Assembly: GCA_036675345.1 (NCBI GenBank)
Contig: JAKFFE010000005.1
Location: 62,001-126,000 of the forward strand
DNA length: 64,000 nucleotides
Source of the DNA: JALYOC01 sp036675345
GTDB taxonomy: Bacteria; Myxococcota; Myxococcia; Myxococcales; Myxococcaceae
Direction of reading: 5' to 3'
Part shown: positions 26,060 through 34,340 of the stretch, piece after piece
Position numbering within the stretch: the first letter of the stretch is position 1
Layout of the letters: every line of letters starts with the position of its first letter
Made by a program: the position numbers and the translations under genes
The notes under the pieces: model-generated
Database searches by the model: none
Told to the model about the DNA's origin: nothing
What the model saw: only the letters and a program-made list of their open reading frames with translations

Positions 26060-26632
26060 ATGAGCGAGGCGAGCAGCAGGGTGCTGGAGGCGGCCAGGGC
26101 GTTGTTCCTGGAGGGGGGCGCGGGGGCGGTCACCATGCGGAGCGTGGCGGAGCGGGTGGGGGTGAGCGCCACCGCCCTCTACCGCCACTTCGAGAACAAG
26201 GAGGCGCTGCTGGAGGCAGTGGTGAACTCCGGCTTCGAGACCTTCGGGGGCTACCTGTACCGGGCCCTGGAGGCACCCACCCCCGAGCAGCGGCTGAGCG
26301 GCAGCGGGGAGGCCTACCTGCGCTTCGCCCTCGAGCAGCCCCAGATGTACCGCACGATCTTCATGACCCCGCGCCCGGATGCGGGCCCGGACTCCGGGGG
26401 CCCCCACGCCGACTCCACCTTCCGCTTCCTGGTGGATCGGGTCCGGGAGTGCCTGGGCGCGGGGCTGCTCAAGGAGGGGGATCCCGAGGAGCTGGCGCTG
26501 ACCATCTGGGCCCACGTCCATGGACTGGTCTCGCTGCACATCGCCTGCTCGCTGGGAAAGACCGACGAGGAGTTCAAGCTCCTCTACGGCCACTCCCTGC
26601 AGCGGTTGTTCTCGGGACTTCTCAAGAGTTAA
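26060..26632 (+). CDS. TetR-family transcriptional regulator
   Basis: 190 residues. The N-terminal HTH (residues about 25-47) is typical: MRSVAERVGVSATALYRHF, then ENKEALLEAVV. The C-terminal ligand-binding domain is all-helical. The gene is divergent from the desaturase gene and the ATG directly follows the operator, leaving no room for a Shine-Dalgarno sequence, so initiation is probably leaderless. Autoregulation and control of the desaturase are likely. Fatty-acid-responsive TetR regulators with this arrangement are known in other bacteria, but the ligand here is unknown. An ABA4-like gene follows 29 bases downstream. Confidence 0.9.
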   Translation: MSEASSRVLEAARALFLEGGAGAVTMRSVAERVGVSATALYRHFENKEALLEAVVNSGFETFGGYLYRALEAPTPEQRLSGSGEAYLRFALEQPQMYRTIFMTPRPDAGPDSGGPHADSTFRFLVDRVRECLGAGLLKEGDPEELALTIWAHVHGLVSLHIACSLGKTDEEFKLLYGHSLQRLFSGLLKS

Positions 26633-26661
26633 CGGCAGTGAACGCCAATTCGGGGAAGAAG

Positions 26662-27108
26662 ATGGATCGGATATTCGAGCTGAGTGGTCTGATTGTGCTG
26701 CCGTTCTGGCTGTTGATGATTCTGGCCCCCCGGGCCGGCCTGACCCGTCGGCTGATGGCCACGGTGGCGGCGCCGCTGGTGGCCGCGCTCCTGTACGCGG
26801 TGCTGGTCTTTCCCCGCCTCCCGGAGCTGTTGCCGCTGCTGGCCCGTCCGGAGCTGGAGCCGATCACCGCGCTGTTGGGGACCCCCGCGGGGGCCACCCT
26901 GGCCTGGGTCCACTTCCTGAGCTTCGACCTGTTCGTGGGACGGTGGCTGTACCTGGACGCCGGCGAGCGCGGCCTCCCCTTCTGGTTCGTCTCTCCCCTG
27001 CTGGCGCTGACCCTGCTCTTCGGTCCGCTGGGCCTGCTGTCCTACGTGACCCTGCGCGGGCTGCTCACGCGCCGGGAGCGTCGTGCCGTCTCCGGAGGTG
27101 TCCTGTGA
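26662..27108 (+). CDS. ABA4-like (DUF4281) membrane protein
   Basis: 148 residues with four hydrophobic helices. The pattern IFELSGLIVLPFWLLMILAP, WVHFLSFDLFVGRWLYLDAG and LLFGPLGLLSYV matches the ABA4-like/DUF4281 family. In plants ABA4 is needed for neoxanthin synthesis; bacterial members are of unknown role. An in-frame GTG at 26638 would lengthen it by 8 residues, but the ATG gives the usual N-terminus and GGGGAAG precedes it. Its end overlaps the next gene by GTGA. Confidence 0.8.
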   Translation: MDRIFELSGLIVLPFWLLMILAPRAGLTRRLMATVAAPLVAALLYAVLVFPRLPELLPLLARPELEPITALLGTPAGATLAWVHFLSFDLFVGRWLYLDAGERGLPFWFVSPLLALTLLFGPLGLLSYVTLRGLLTRRERRAVSGGVL

Positions 27109-28058
27109 AGCAAGTGATGAAGAGGGCTTGGTCCACCTCGCCCGCCCTGATGGTGTGCAGCGCGGCAATGATGGTGGCCCTGGGGGTGTTCCTGATCCTG
27201 GGCCAGTTCGACTCCCGGGTGGTCACCGGTCAGCCGGTGTGGATCAAGCCGGCCAAGTTCGCCCTGTCCACCGCGCTCTACTCGGTGACCCTGGCCTGGA
27301 TGCTGTCCTTCGTGGAGGGGCGCAGGCGGATCGTCTGGTGGGTGTGTGGGATCACCACCGCGGTGATGGTGATCGAGGTCGGGCTGATCGCCCTCCAGGC
27401 CGGACGAGGAGTCTCCAGTCACTTCAACGTCGGCTCATCGCCAGACGTGGCGATCTTCGGAGTGATGGGCGTGGCGATCCTGGCGGCCTGGATCTGCGGG
27501 TGGGTGGGGTGGTGGCTGTTGCTGCGCCAGCGCTTTGCGGTGGTGGGCCTGGGCGTGGCGATCCGCTGGGGACTGGCCATCTCGCTGCTGGGCGCCAGCG
27601 TGGGCGGCTTGATGGTCCAGCCCTCCTCGGCGCAGGTCGCGCAGTTGGGAGAGGGAACCGGAAATCGCTCCGGAGGCCACGCGGTGGGCGCGGCGGAGGA
27701 CGGCCCCGGCTTGCCGCTGGTGGGCTGGAGCACCGAGGGAGGCGATCTGCGGGTCTCCCACTTCCTGGGCCTGCACGCGATGCAGCTGCTGCCCCTGCTG
27801 GCGCTGCTGTTGGCCTCCCGCTCCCGGACCCGCGCCCAGACGCCGGGGCTGATGCGCATCGCCTCGCTCACCTTCCTGCTGGTGGTGGGGGTGGTGCTGC
27901 AACAGGCACTGCGAGCCGAGCCGCTGCTCGCGCCCGGTCGCGGGACGGTGGCCGCCCTGCTGACGGTGTTGTCGCTGGGCGGGGTGGCGGCGATGGTGAA
28001 CGTGCGCCAGGCCTCCCGTCGGACCTCGGCCGGGGTCCCCGCGTCGCTGCAGGCCTGA
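27105..28058 (+). CDS. Multi-pass membrane protein, function unknown
   Basis: 317 residues with about 8 hydrophobic segments. A distinctive central loop reads SAQVAQLGEGTGNRSGGHAV, followed by VSHFLGLHAMQLLPLL with two His in a helix. No named family is clear to me. GTG start within the ABA4 stop, after GGAGGTG, so the two are co-translated and probably form a small operon with tetR. The downstream stretch 28059-28138 is convergent with the superoxide dismutase gene. Confidence 0.8.
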   Translation: MKQVMKRAWSTSPALMVCSAAMMVALGVFLILGQFDSRVVTGQPVWIKPAKFALSTALYSVTLAWMLSFVEGRRRIVWWVCGITTAVMVIEVGLIALQAGRGVSSHFNVGSSPDVAIFGVMGVAILAAWICGWVGWWLLLRQRFAVVGLGVAIRWGLAISLLGASVGGLMVQPSSAQVAQLGEGTGNRSGGHAVGAAEDGPGLPLVGWSTEGGDLRVSHFLGLHAMQLLPLLALLLASRSRTRAQTPGLMRIASLTFLLVVGVVLQQALRAEPLLAPGRGTVAALLTVLSLGGVAAMVNVRQASRRTSAGVPASLQA

Positions 28059-28138
28059 CCATCGCCGCACCTGGAGACGACGCGGAAGGCTCTGACTTCG
28101 CGCCGGAACCCGATGGGCGGCGCGGCGGTTGGACTTCC

Positions 28139-28711
28139 CTACTCCGCTTCGATCACCCCGCACGCCTGGCGGGGACCCGCGTTGCCTGCCGGCTGGGACT
28201 GCAGGTCATCCTCGGCGCCATGGACCACCACCGCGCGGCCGAGAACGTCATGCTTGCCCTCCACCGGACCGATCGACCAGGAAGGGTTGGTCACGGTGAC
28301 CTGTCCCTTCCCCTCCGCGTCGATGGAGATGTTGCCCAGGTCGCCGGCGTGGTGGGACGCGGCGTGGAGGTCGCCATGGGACTCTCCGGCGGGATTCCAG
28401 TGCGGGCCGGCGGAGGTGGCGTCAGGCGCGCTGCAGTCCCCGGTCTCGTGCAGGTGCAGCCCGCGCTTGCCTTCCGAGGCGCCAGAGACCTCGATCTTCA
28501 GCTCCACGCCTCCGGCGGTCTGGGTGAAGTGCGCGGTGCCGGTCACCGCGCTTCCGGAGCGGCTCTCCAGCTGCGCCACCGCCCGCCTGGGCGCGTCCGC
28601 GGAGGGAGCGGCAGCCGGGGTCGGGGCGGAAGGGGCGGAGTGGGTGGTCGCGCAACCGGTGGCCAGCAGGGCCGCGGCGAGGGTACCGAACCACAGAGGG
28701 CGAGAGGTCAT
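28139..28711 (-). CDS. sodC: Cu/Zn superoxide dismutase, lipoprotein form
   Basis: 190 residues. Lipoprotein signal MTSRPLWFGTLAAALLATGC (lipobox ATGC, Cys20). All metal ligands are in place: copper His86, His88 and His164 (RAVVVHGAEDD), bridging His104 (GPHWNP), and zinc His112, His121 and Asp124 (HAGDLGN). The disulfide Cys93 and Cys184 (ACGVIE) are also present. The enzyme dismutates superoxide outside the cytoplasm, on the periplasmic face. The ATG at 28711 is chosen because the signal peptide begins there. The gene is divergent from two cytochrome c genes. Confidence 0.95.
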   Translation of the reverse strand: MTSRPLWFGTLAAALLATGCATTHSAPSAPTPAAAPSADAPRRAVAQLESRSGSAVTGTAHFTQTAGGVELKIEVSGASEGKRGLHLHETGDCSAPDATSAGPHWNPAGESHGDLHAASHHAGDLGNISIDAEGKGQVTVTNPSWSIGPVEGKHDVLGRAVVVHGAEDDLQSQPAGNAGPRQACGVIEAE

Positions 28712-28879
28712 GTGCAAGTCTCCGTTTGGGGAATGGATAGACGGCGGTCCTAATCCCTCCTCCGCTCGATTGCTCCCCTGGATTGCAGCGGACCTGGCGG
28801 AGTGGGTGACACCCCACATCAAGGGAGAGGTTCCGAGAGGGATTGACCGGAGGGTTCGAGCACTGGAAGTCTGGAACCT

Positions 28880-29860
28880 GTGAAGACCAAGCTGGCAATG
28901 CTGGTGGGGGTTGTCTCGGTGATCGTCGGCTGCACGGCCAAGTACGTCCGTCCGACCACCGATGAGAAGATCGAGCCCACCCCCGAGCGGCTGGAACGGG
29001 GCCGCTACCTGGTGGAGAACGTGGCCATGTGCGGGGCGTGCCATGACGGGCGCGCCAGCGGCCAGTTGCTGGACCCCGCCAGCCCTTCGCTGCGACTGGC
29101 CGGAGGCCACTTCCTGGAGGACCTGGGGATGGCGATCTACGTCCCCAACATCACCGGGGATGTGGAGACCGGCCTGGGGGGCTGGTCGGACGACGAGATC
29201 ATCCGCTCCATCCGCGACGGGGTCCGGCCGGACGGCAAGTTCCTGTTCCCGATCATGCCCTTCGGCGCCTACCAGCGCATGTCGGACGAGGACGTGCGCT
29301 CGGTGGTGGTGTTCCTGCGCAGCGTCCCCAAGATCAACACTCCCCGCCCGGCGCGGGAGAATGAGATCCCCTTCGTGGTCAAGACCGCCCTCGGGATGGG
29401 CGTGGCGATGCACGAGCCGGTCAAGTCGGTCCCCGCCCCGGACACCCAGGACCCGGTGAAGTACGGCGAGTACCTCGCGTACATGGGCCACTGCACCGAG
29501 TGCCACTCGCTGGGCACCACCGGGGCCCGGGCCAAGAACGACCGCTGGATGGGCGGCTCCGACTCGGCGATGGAGATGAAGGGGGTGGGCAAGGTCTGGG
29601 CCGCGAACCTGACCCCTTCCAAGCTGCACGGAATCGGGAAGTACTCCTCCCAGCAGATCAAGGACGCGCTGCTGTCCGGGCAGCGGTTGGACGGCAAGGG
29701 CCTGGCGCCGCCGATGTCCCTGTTCACCCCCTACATCACCTTCATGAAGCCCGAGGACATGGACGCGCTGCTGGCCTATCTGCAGTCGCTTCCTCCGGTG
29801 GAGAAGGGCGTTCCCGAGCGCAAGCTGTCCCCCGAGTACCAGCAGCTGCTGGACCGATGA
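28880..29860 (+). CDS. Di-haem cytochrome c, lipoprotein
   Basis: 326 residues. N-terminal lipoprotein signal ending at Cys18 (VIVGC). Two haem-binding motifs: CGACH at 51-55 and CTECH at 205-209. Candidate axial Met residues lie in the FPIMPFGAYQRM and PPMSLF segments. The layout resembles di-haem cytochromes that shuttle electrons outside the inner membrane. GTG start at 28880. Stop/start overlap (ATGA) with the next cytochrome gene, so the two are translated together. Confidence 0.9.
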   Translation: MKTKLAMLVGVVSVIVGCTAKYVRPTTDEKIEPTPERLERGRYLVENVAMCGACHDGRASGQLLDPASPSLRLAGGHFLEDLGMAIYVPNITGDVETGLGGWSDDEIIRSIRDGVRPDGKFLFPIMPFGAYQRMSDEDVRSVVVFLRSVPKINTPRPARENEIPFVVKTALGMGVAMHEPVKSVPAPDTQDPVKYGEYLAYMGHCTECHSLGTTGARAKNDRWMGGSDSAMEMKGVGKVWAANLTPSKLHGIGKYSSQQIKDALLSGQRLDGKGLAPPMSLFTPYITFMKPEDMDALLAYLQSLPPVEKGVPERKLSPEYQQLLDR

Positions 29861-30288
29861 ACCGGTTCGCGCTGGTGACGATCCTGCTGGCGGCAGCGGT
29901 GGCGGCCGGCGAACCGGCGGCTCCGGGCACCCCGGTGGCGGCCGCGGAGATGGCCTCCCCCGACGCGGGGACGGCGGTCCCCCTGGCGCCGACCACGGAC
30001 CGGACCCAGCAGGGGCAGGCCCTCTACTCCCGGCACATCTGCTCGGCGTGCCACTCCAACGACGGCACCCGGCGCGCCGCCCCCAGCTTCAAGGGCCTGT
30101 ACGGGACCGAGCAGCGGCTGCGGGACGGGAAGGTGGTCCGGGTGGATGACTCCTACCTCCGCGAGTCGATCCTCGATCCGGGGGCCAAGGTGGCCCATGG
30201 GTTCCAGCCGGTGATGCCCTCCTACCAGGGGCGGCTGACCCCGGAGGATCTGGAGGCGCTGATTGCCTACATCCAGAGCCTGCGCTGA
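29857..30288 (+). CDS. Mono-haem cytochrome c
   Basis: 143 residues. Sec signal (MNRFALVTILLAAAVAAGEP), then CSACH at 62-66 with His66 as axial ligand. The C-terminal VMPSYQGRLTPEDLEALIAY holds the Met ligand in VMPSY, as in class I cytochromes c. It resembles the cytochrome c domain of COX2 fusions. Starts in the ATGA overlap with the di-haem gene. Probably delivers electrons to a terminal oxidase not seen in the window. Confidence 0.9.
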   Translation: MNRFALVTILLAAAVAAGEPAAPGTPVAAAEMASPDAGTAVPLAPTTDRTQQGQALYSRHICSACHSNDGTRRAAPSFKGLYGTEQRLRDGKVVRVDDSYLRESILDPGAKVAHGFQPVMPSYQGRLTPEDLEALIAYIQSLR

Positions 30289-30447
30289 GCGCCCAGGCTG
30301 CCTGGATGGCCTCCGGCCAGGATCCGGTCCGGGTTTCCCTCCAAGCCAACGGTTGGAGATAATCGGCGGGACGCTGATTGTTTGCGTCCGCCGCCTCCTC
30401 CTCTAGGCTTTTGCTTCATCCCTGTAGCCCGCAGGTTCCCATTGCCG

Positions 30448-31623
30448 ATGCGTCTTGCCCCGCTCGTCCTCGTCTCCGTGGCGCTGGTCTCCCTCAACGC
30501 CGAGGCCGCCACCCGCGTCCTCAACCGCCGCCTCCAGAACAACCAGACCCTGGGCGCCGCGTTGCATGCCACCGGACTGCCGGATGCGCAGGTGGAGGCG
30601 ATCATCGGCGCGCTGCAGGGGGTGTTCGACTTCCGCCGCGCCCGCCCCGGCGATCAGCTGCGGGTGGTGATCCGGGACGGCGAGCTGGACTACTTCGACT
30701 ACCGCCACAGCGCGCTGGAGGAGTGGTCGGTGCGCCGGGAGGGCGAGAAGCTGCTGGGCTACAAGCGCGAGTTCGAGGTGGAGCGCCAGGTGACCCGGGT
30801 GGAGCTGGACATCCAAAGCTCGCTCTATGAGGCGGCGCTGGCTGCCGGCGAGGATCCGCTGATCGCGATGGTGTTCTCCGACGTCTTCGCCTGGGACATC
30901 GACTTCTACCAGGACGTGCGCAAGGGCGACCGGGCGGTGGCGCTGGTCGAGAAGTACAAGACCAAGGGCCGCTTCGTCCGCTACGGCGAGGTGCTGGCCG
31001 CGCAGTACGAGGGAAGCTCGGTGGGCACCAAGGAGGTGTTCCGGTATCAGCCGCCCTCTGGCACCCCCACCTACTTCCAGGCGGATGGCTCCTCGGCGCG
31101 CAAGAGCTTCCTCAAGAGCCCGCTCAAGTACGCCACCGTCACCTCCCGCTTCGGCAGCCGCCTGCACCCGGTGCTCAAGTACGTGAAGGCCCACAACGGG
31201 GTGGACTACGGCGCGTCGATCGGAACCCCGGTGTGGTCGGTGGCGGACGGTACGGTCACCAAGGCCGCCCAGGATGGCGCCGCCGGCAAGCACGTCTGCG
31301 TCCGCCACATGAACAGCTTCGAGACCTGCTACCTGCACCTCTCCCGCTTCGGCGCCGGGGTCCGGGTCGGCGCCCGGGTCTCGCAGAAGCAGGTGATCGC
31401 CTACAGCGGGAACACCGGCCGCAGCACCGGCCCCCACCTGCACTACGCGCTCAAGCGTGGGGGCTCGTACGTCAACCCGCTGAGCCAGAACTTCCCCCGC
31501 GCCGAGCCGCTGCCCAAGACCCTGGTCGCCGAGTTCCAGGAGGCGATCCGCCCCCTGGCGGCGCAGCTGCAGGGACTGCCCGCGGTGGCCGCGGTGGGAC
31601 AGACCACCGCCTCCGTCCAGTAG
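30448..31623 (+). CDS. M23-family peptidoglycan endopeptidase (MepM-like)
   Basis: 391 residues. N-terminal signal peptide (MRLAPLVLVSVALVSLNAEA), an OapA-like/LysM-type region, then the M23 zinc peptidase domain. Zinc ligands His249 and Asp253 in HNGVDYGA and His332 in GPHLHYAL, with His330 as the catalytic partner; SRFGSRLHP precedes them. The family cleaves D,D-crosslinks in the wall. ATG at 30448 is chosen because the signal peptide starts there; the frame is open further upstream. Confidence 0.92.
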   Translation: MRLAPLVLVSVALVSLNAEAATRVLNRRLQNNQTLGAALHATGLPDAQVEAIIGALQGVFDFRRARPGDQLRVVIRDGELDYFDYRHSALEEWSVRREGEKLLGYKREFEVERQVTRVELDIQSSLYEAALAAGEDPLIAMVFSDVFAWDIDFYQDVRKGDRAVALVEKYKTKGRFVRYGEVLAAQYEGSSVGTKEVFRYQPPSGTPTYFQADGSSARKSFLKSPLKYATVTSRFGSRLHPVLKYVKAHNGVDYGASIGTPVWSVADGTVTKAAQDGAAGKHVCVRHMNSFETCYLHLSRFGAGVRVGARVSQKQVIAYSGNTGRSTGPHLHYALKRGGSYVNPLSQNFPRAEPLPKTLVAEFQEAIRPLAAQLQGLPAVAAVGQTTASVQ

Positions 31624-31704
31624 CCTCTCCCAAGGTGAATTCCCAGTCACGCCCCCTGGCTCAACAGTCGGAGGGACAAGGCCCCGTCTGACTGGGGATG
31701 CGCG

Positions 31705-31733
31705 TTGTCTGTCCGGCCCTGCTGCGGTATCGA
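31705..31733 (+). promoter_or_regulatory. Promoter of glycogen phosphorylase, near-leaderless
   Basis: TTGTCT (31705-31710), 17-base spacer, TATCGA (31728-31733), then only 6 bases to the ATG at 31740 with no Shine-Dalgarno. The layout repeats that seen at the arsA-like, tetR, helicase and 56133 genes. Confidence 0.4.
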
Positions 31734-31739
31734 CCCAGC

Positions 31740-34244
31740 ATGGCAACGAACGTCTCGCCGAAGTCCGCTGACCGTGAACCCAATCCCCCCGTTTCGGGAA
31801 ACGGCAGCGGCGGCTCCGCGCTGGAGTCCCCGCTCTTCCGTCGGTTCGGGGAGCACATCAAGTACTCGCGCGGCAAGAACCCGGACACCGCCACCAACTA
31901 CGATCGCTTCCTGGCCCTGGCCCAGGCGGTGCGTGACTCGCTGGCCGAGCGGTGGGTGCGCACCAGCCGCGCCTACTACGAGCAGGACGTCAAGCGGGCC
32001 TACTACCTCTCCGCCGAGTATCTGCCCGGGCGCCTGCTGGGAAACAACCTGGCCAACATCGGGCTGATGGACACCGCCCGGGCCGCCTTTGGCGAGGCGG
32101 GGATCGATCTGCACGGGCTGCTGGAGATGGAGCCGGATCCCGGACTGGGCAACGGCGGCCTGGGCCGGCTGGCCGCGTGCTTCCTGGACTCCATGGCCAC
32201 CCTGGGCCTGCCCGGGTTTGGCTACGGGATCCGCTATGAGTTCGGGATCTTCGCCCAGGACCTGGTGGGCGGGCACCAGGTGGAGCGGGCCGACGAGTGG
32301 CTCAAGTTCGGCAGCCCCTGGGAGATCGTCCGCCCGGAGAAGGCGGTGGCGGTGCGCTTCTACGGCCACGTCGAACACCACCACAGCGCCGACGGCCGGC
32401 CGGTGGCGCGGTGGGTGGGCGGCAAGACGGTGCTGGGAGTGCCCTACGACATGCCGATCGCCGGCTACGGGACCAACACGGTCAACACCCTGCGGCTGTG
32501 GCAGGCCCGCGCGTCGGCCGAGTTCGACCTCAAGGTCTTCAACGACGGCGACTACGAGCGGTCGGTGGTGGAGAAGAACGACTCGGAGGTGATCTCCAAG
32601 GTCCTCTACCCCAACGACAAGTTCGCCTTCGGCAAGGAGCTGCGGCTGCGCCAGCAGTACTTCTTCGTGGCCTGCTCGATCGCGGACATCGTCCGGCGCT
32701 ATCTCAAGACCCACACCGACTTCTCGTCCTTCGCGAAGAAGGCCAACATCCAGCTCAACGACACCCACCCCTCGATCGCGGTGGCGGAGCTGATGCGGGT
32801 GCTGGTGGACGAGAAGCGCCTGGGCTGGGACGAGGCGTGGGCGATCACCGTGGACGTGTTCGGCTACACCAACCACACCCTGCTGGCGGAGGCGCTGGAG
32901 ACCTGGCCGGTGGCCCTGTTCGAGCGGCTGCTGCCCCGGCACCTGGAGATCATCTACGACATCAACGCCCGCTTCCTGCGCCAGGTGCAGATCCGCTACC
33001 CGCGCGACGACGGCCGGCTGGCCCGGATGTCGCTGATCCAGGAGGGCAACGAGCGCCATGTGCGGATGGCCAACCTGGCGGTGGTGGGCAGCCACAGCAT
33101 CAACGGGGTGGCGGCGCTGCACACCGAGCTGCTCAAGCGGCACCTGCTCCACGACTTCGCGGAGATGTACCCGGAGCGGTTCAACAACAAGACCAACGGG
33201 GTCACTCCGCGCCGCTGGATGTACCTGTGCAACCCCAAGCTCTCCGCGCTGATCACCTCCCGCATCGGCGAAGGGTGGGTCAAGGATCTGGACCTGCTCC
33301 AGAAGCTGGAGCCCCACGCCGACGACCCGGCCTTCGTGGCGGACTTCGCGCGGATCAAGGCGGAGAACAAGGTGGCGCTGGCCAACCACATCCGGGATCT
33401 GGTGTGGACGCGGCTGGACCCGACCGCGATCTTCGACGTCCAGATCAAGCGGCTGCATGAGTACAAGCGGCAGCTGCTCAACGCGCTGCACATCGTCCAC
33501 CTGTGGAGCAAGGCGCGGCGGGATCCCTCGGTGGTGATCCACCCCCGGGCCTTCATCTTCGGAGGGAAGGCGGCGCCGGGTTACCACCTGGCCAAGCTGG
33601 TGATCCGGCTGATCAACGGGATCGCGGAAGTGGTGAACGGGGACGCGGCGCGCACCGGGATCCAGGTGGTGTTCATCCCCAACTACCGGGTCTCGCTGGC
33701 GGAGCGAATCATCCCCGCGGCGGACATCTCGGAGCAGATCTCCACCGCTGGCAAGGAGGCCTCGGGCACCGGGAACATGAAGTTCGCGCTCAACGGGGCG
33801 CTGACCCTGGGCACCCTGGACGGGGCGAACATCGAGATCCGCGACGCGGTAGGGCCGGAGAACTTCTTCCTCTTCGGGCTGACCGAGGATCAGGTGGTGA
33901 AGAAGGCCCGCACCTACGATCCGCGCCGGGTCTACGAGACCAACCCCGACGTGCGCGAGGTGCTGGACCTGATCTCCTCCGGCTTCTTCTCGCCTGAGGA
34001 CAAGCACCTGTTCGACCCGCTGATCCAGACCCTGCTGGGCGAGGATCGCTACATGGTGCTGGAGGACTTCGCCGCCTACGCCGAGGCCCAGCAGCAGGTG
34101 GGCCACGCCTACCGCGACCAGCAGACCTGGGTGAAGAAGGCGATCTTGAACGTGGCCCGCTGCGGCCAGTTCTCCTCCGACCGGACCATCCGCCAGTACG
34201 CGGACGAGATCTGGCACGTGAAGCCAGTGGACGTGAAGCTTTAG
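31740..34244 (+). CDS. glgP: Glycogen/alpha-glucan phosphorylase
   Basis: 834 residues, the usual length of the GT35 phosphorylases. It releases glucose-1-phosphate from alpha-1,4-glucans using pyridoxal phosphate. PLP-lysine is Lys681 in GTGNMKFALNG; EPDPGLGNGGLGRLA, QLNDTHPSIAVAELMR and FNNKTNGVTPRRW are conserved substrate/cofactor segments. An in-frame ATG at 31698 would add 14 residues, but 31740 matches family N-termini. A strong hairpin follows at 34278-34310. Confidence 0.95.
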   Translation: MATNVSPKSADREPNPPVSGNGSGGSALESPLFRRFGEHIKYSRGKNPDTATNYDRFLALAQAVRDSLAERWVRTSRAYYEQDVKRAYYLSAEYLPGRLLGNNLANIGLMDTARAAFGEAGIDLHGLLEMEPDPGLGNGGLGRLAACFLDSMATLGLPGFGYGIRYEFGIFAQDLVGGHQVERADEWLKFGSPWEIVRPEKAVAVRFYGHVEHHHSADGRPVARWVGGKTVLGVPYDMPIAGYGTNTVNTLRLWQARASAEFDLKVFNDGDYERSVVEKNDSEVISKVLYPNDKFAFGKELRLRQQYFFVACSIADIVRRYLKTHTDFSSFAKKANIQLNDTHPSIAVAELMRVLVDEKRLGWDEAWAITVDVFGYTNHTLLAEALETWPVALFERLLPRHLEIIYDINARFLRQVQIRYPRDDGRLARMSLIQEGNERHVRMANLAVVGSHSINGVAALHTELLKRHLLHDFAEMYPERFNNKTNGVTPRRWMYLCNPKLSALITSRIGEGWVKDLDLLQKLEPHADDPAFVADFARIKAENKVALANHIRDLVWTRLDPTAIFDVQIKRLHEYKRQLLNALHIVHLWSKARRDPSVVIHPRAFIFGGKAAPGYHLAKLVIRLINGIAEVVNGDAARTGIQVVFIPNYRVSLAERIIPAADISEQISTAGKEASGTGNMKFALNGALTLGTLDGANIEIRDAVGPENFFLFGLTEDQVVKKARTYDPRRVYETNPDVREVLDLISSGFFSPEDKHLFDPLIQTLLGEDRYMVLEDFAAYAEAQQQVGHAYRDQQTWVKKAILNVARCGQFSSDRTIRQYADEIWHVKPVDVKL

Positions 34245-34277
34245 GACGCACCGGGGGGCGCCCTCGCGCTCCCTTCC

Positions 34278-34310
34278 CGGGCGGGGCCTTCCTTGTGATC
34301 GCCCCGCCCG
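34278..34310 (+). terminator. Hairpin after glgP
   Basis: CGGGCGGGGC (34278-34287) pairs with GCCCCGCCCG (34301-34310), a 10-base perfect stem with a 13-base loop, 33 bases after the glgP stop. The sequence after is not U-rich, so it may be a weak or Rho-assisted terminator. Confidence 0.5.
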
Positions 34311-34340
34311 TCCCTTGATGACCCCTCGGAGGTTTTTTTC

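Noticed and set aside
26628..26633. A third GTTAAC at the end of the TetR gene as a further operator
   Set aside because: It is a single site made by the last Ser codon and the TAA stop, without the spaced partner; chance is likely.
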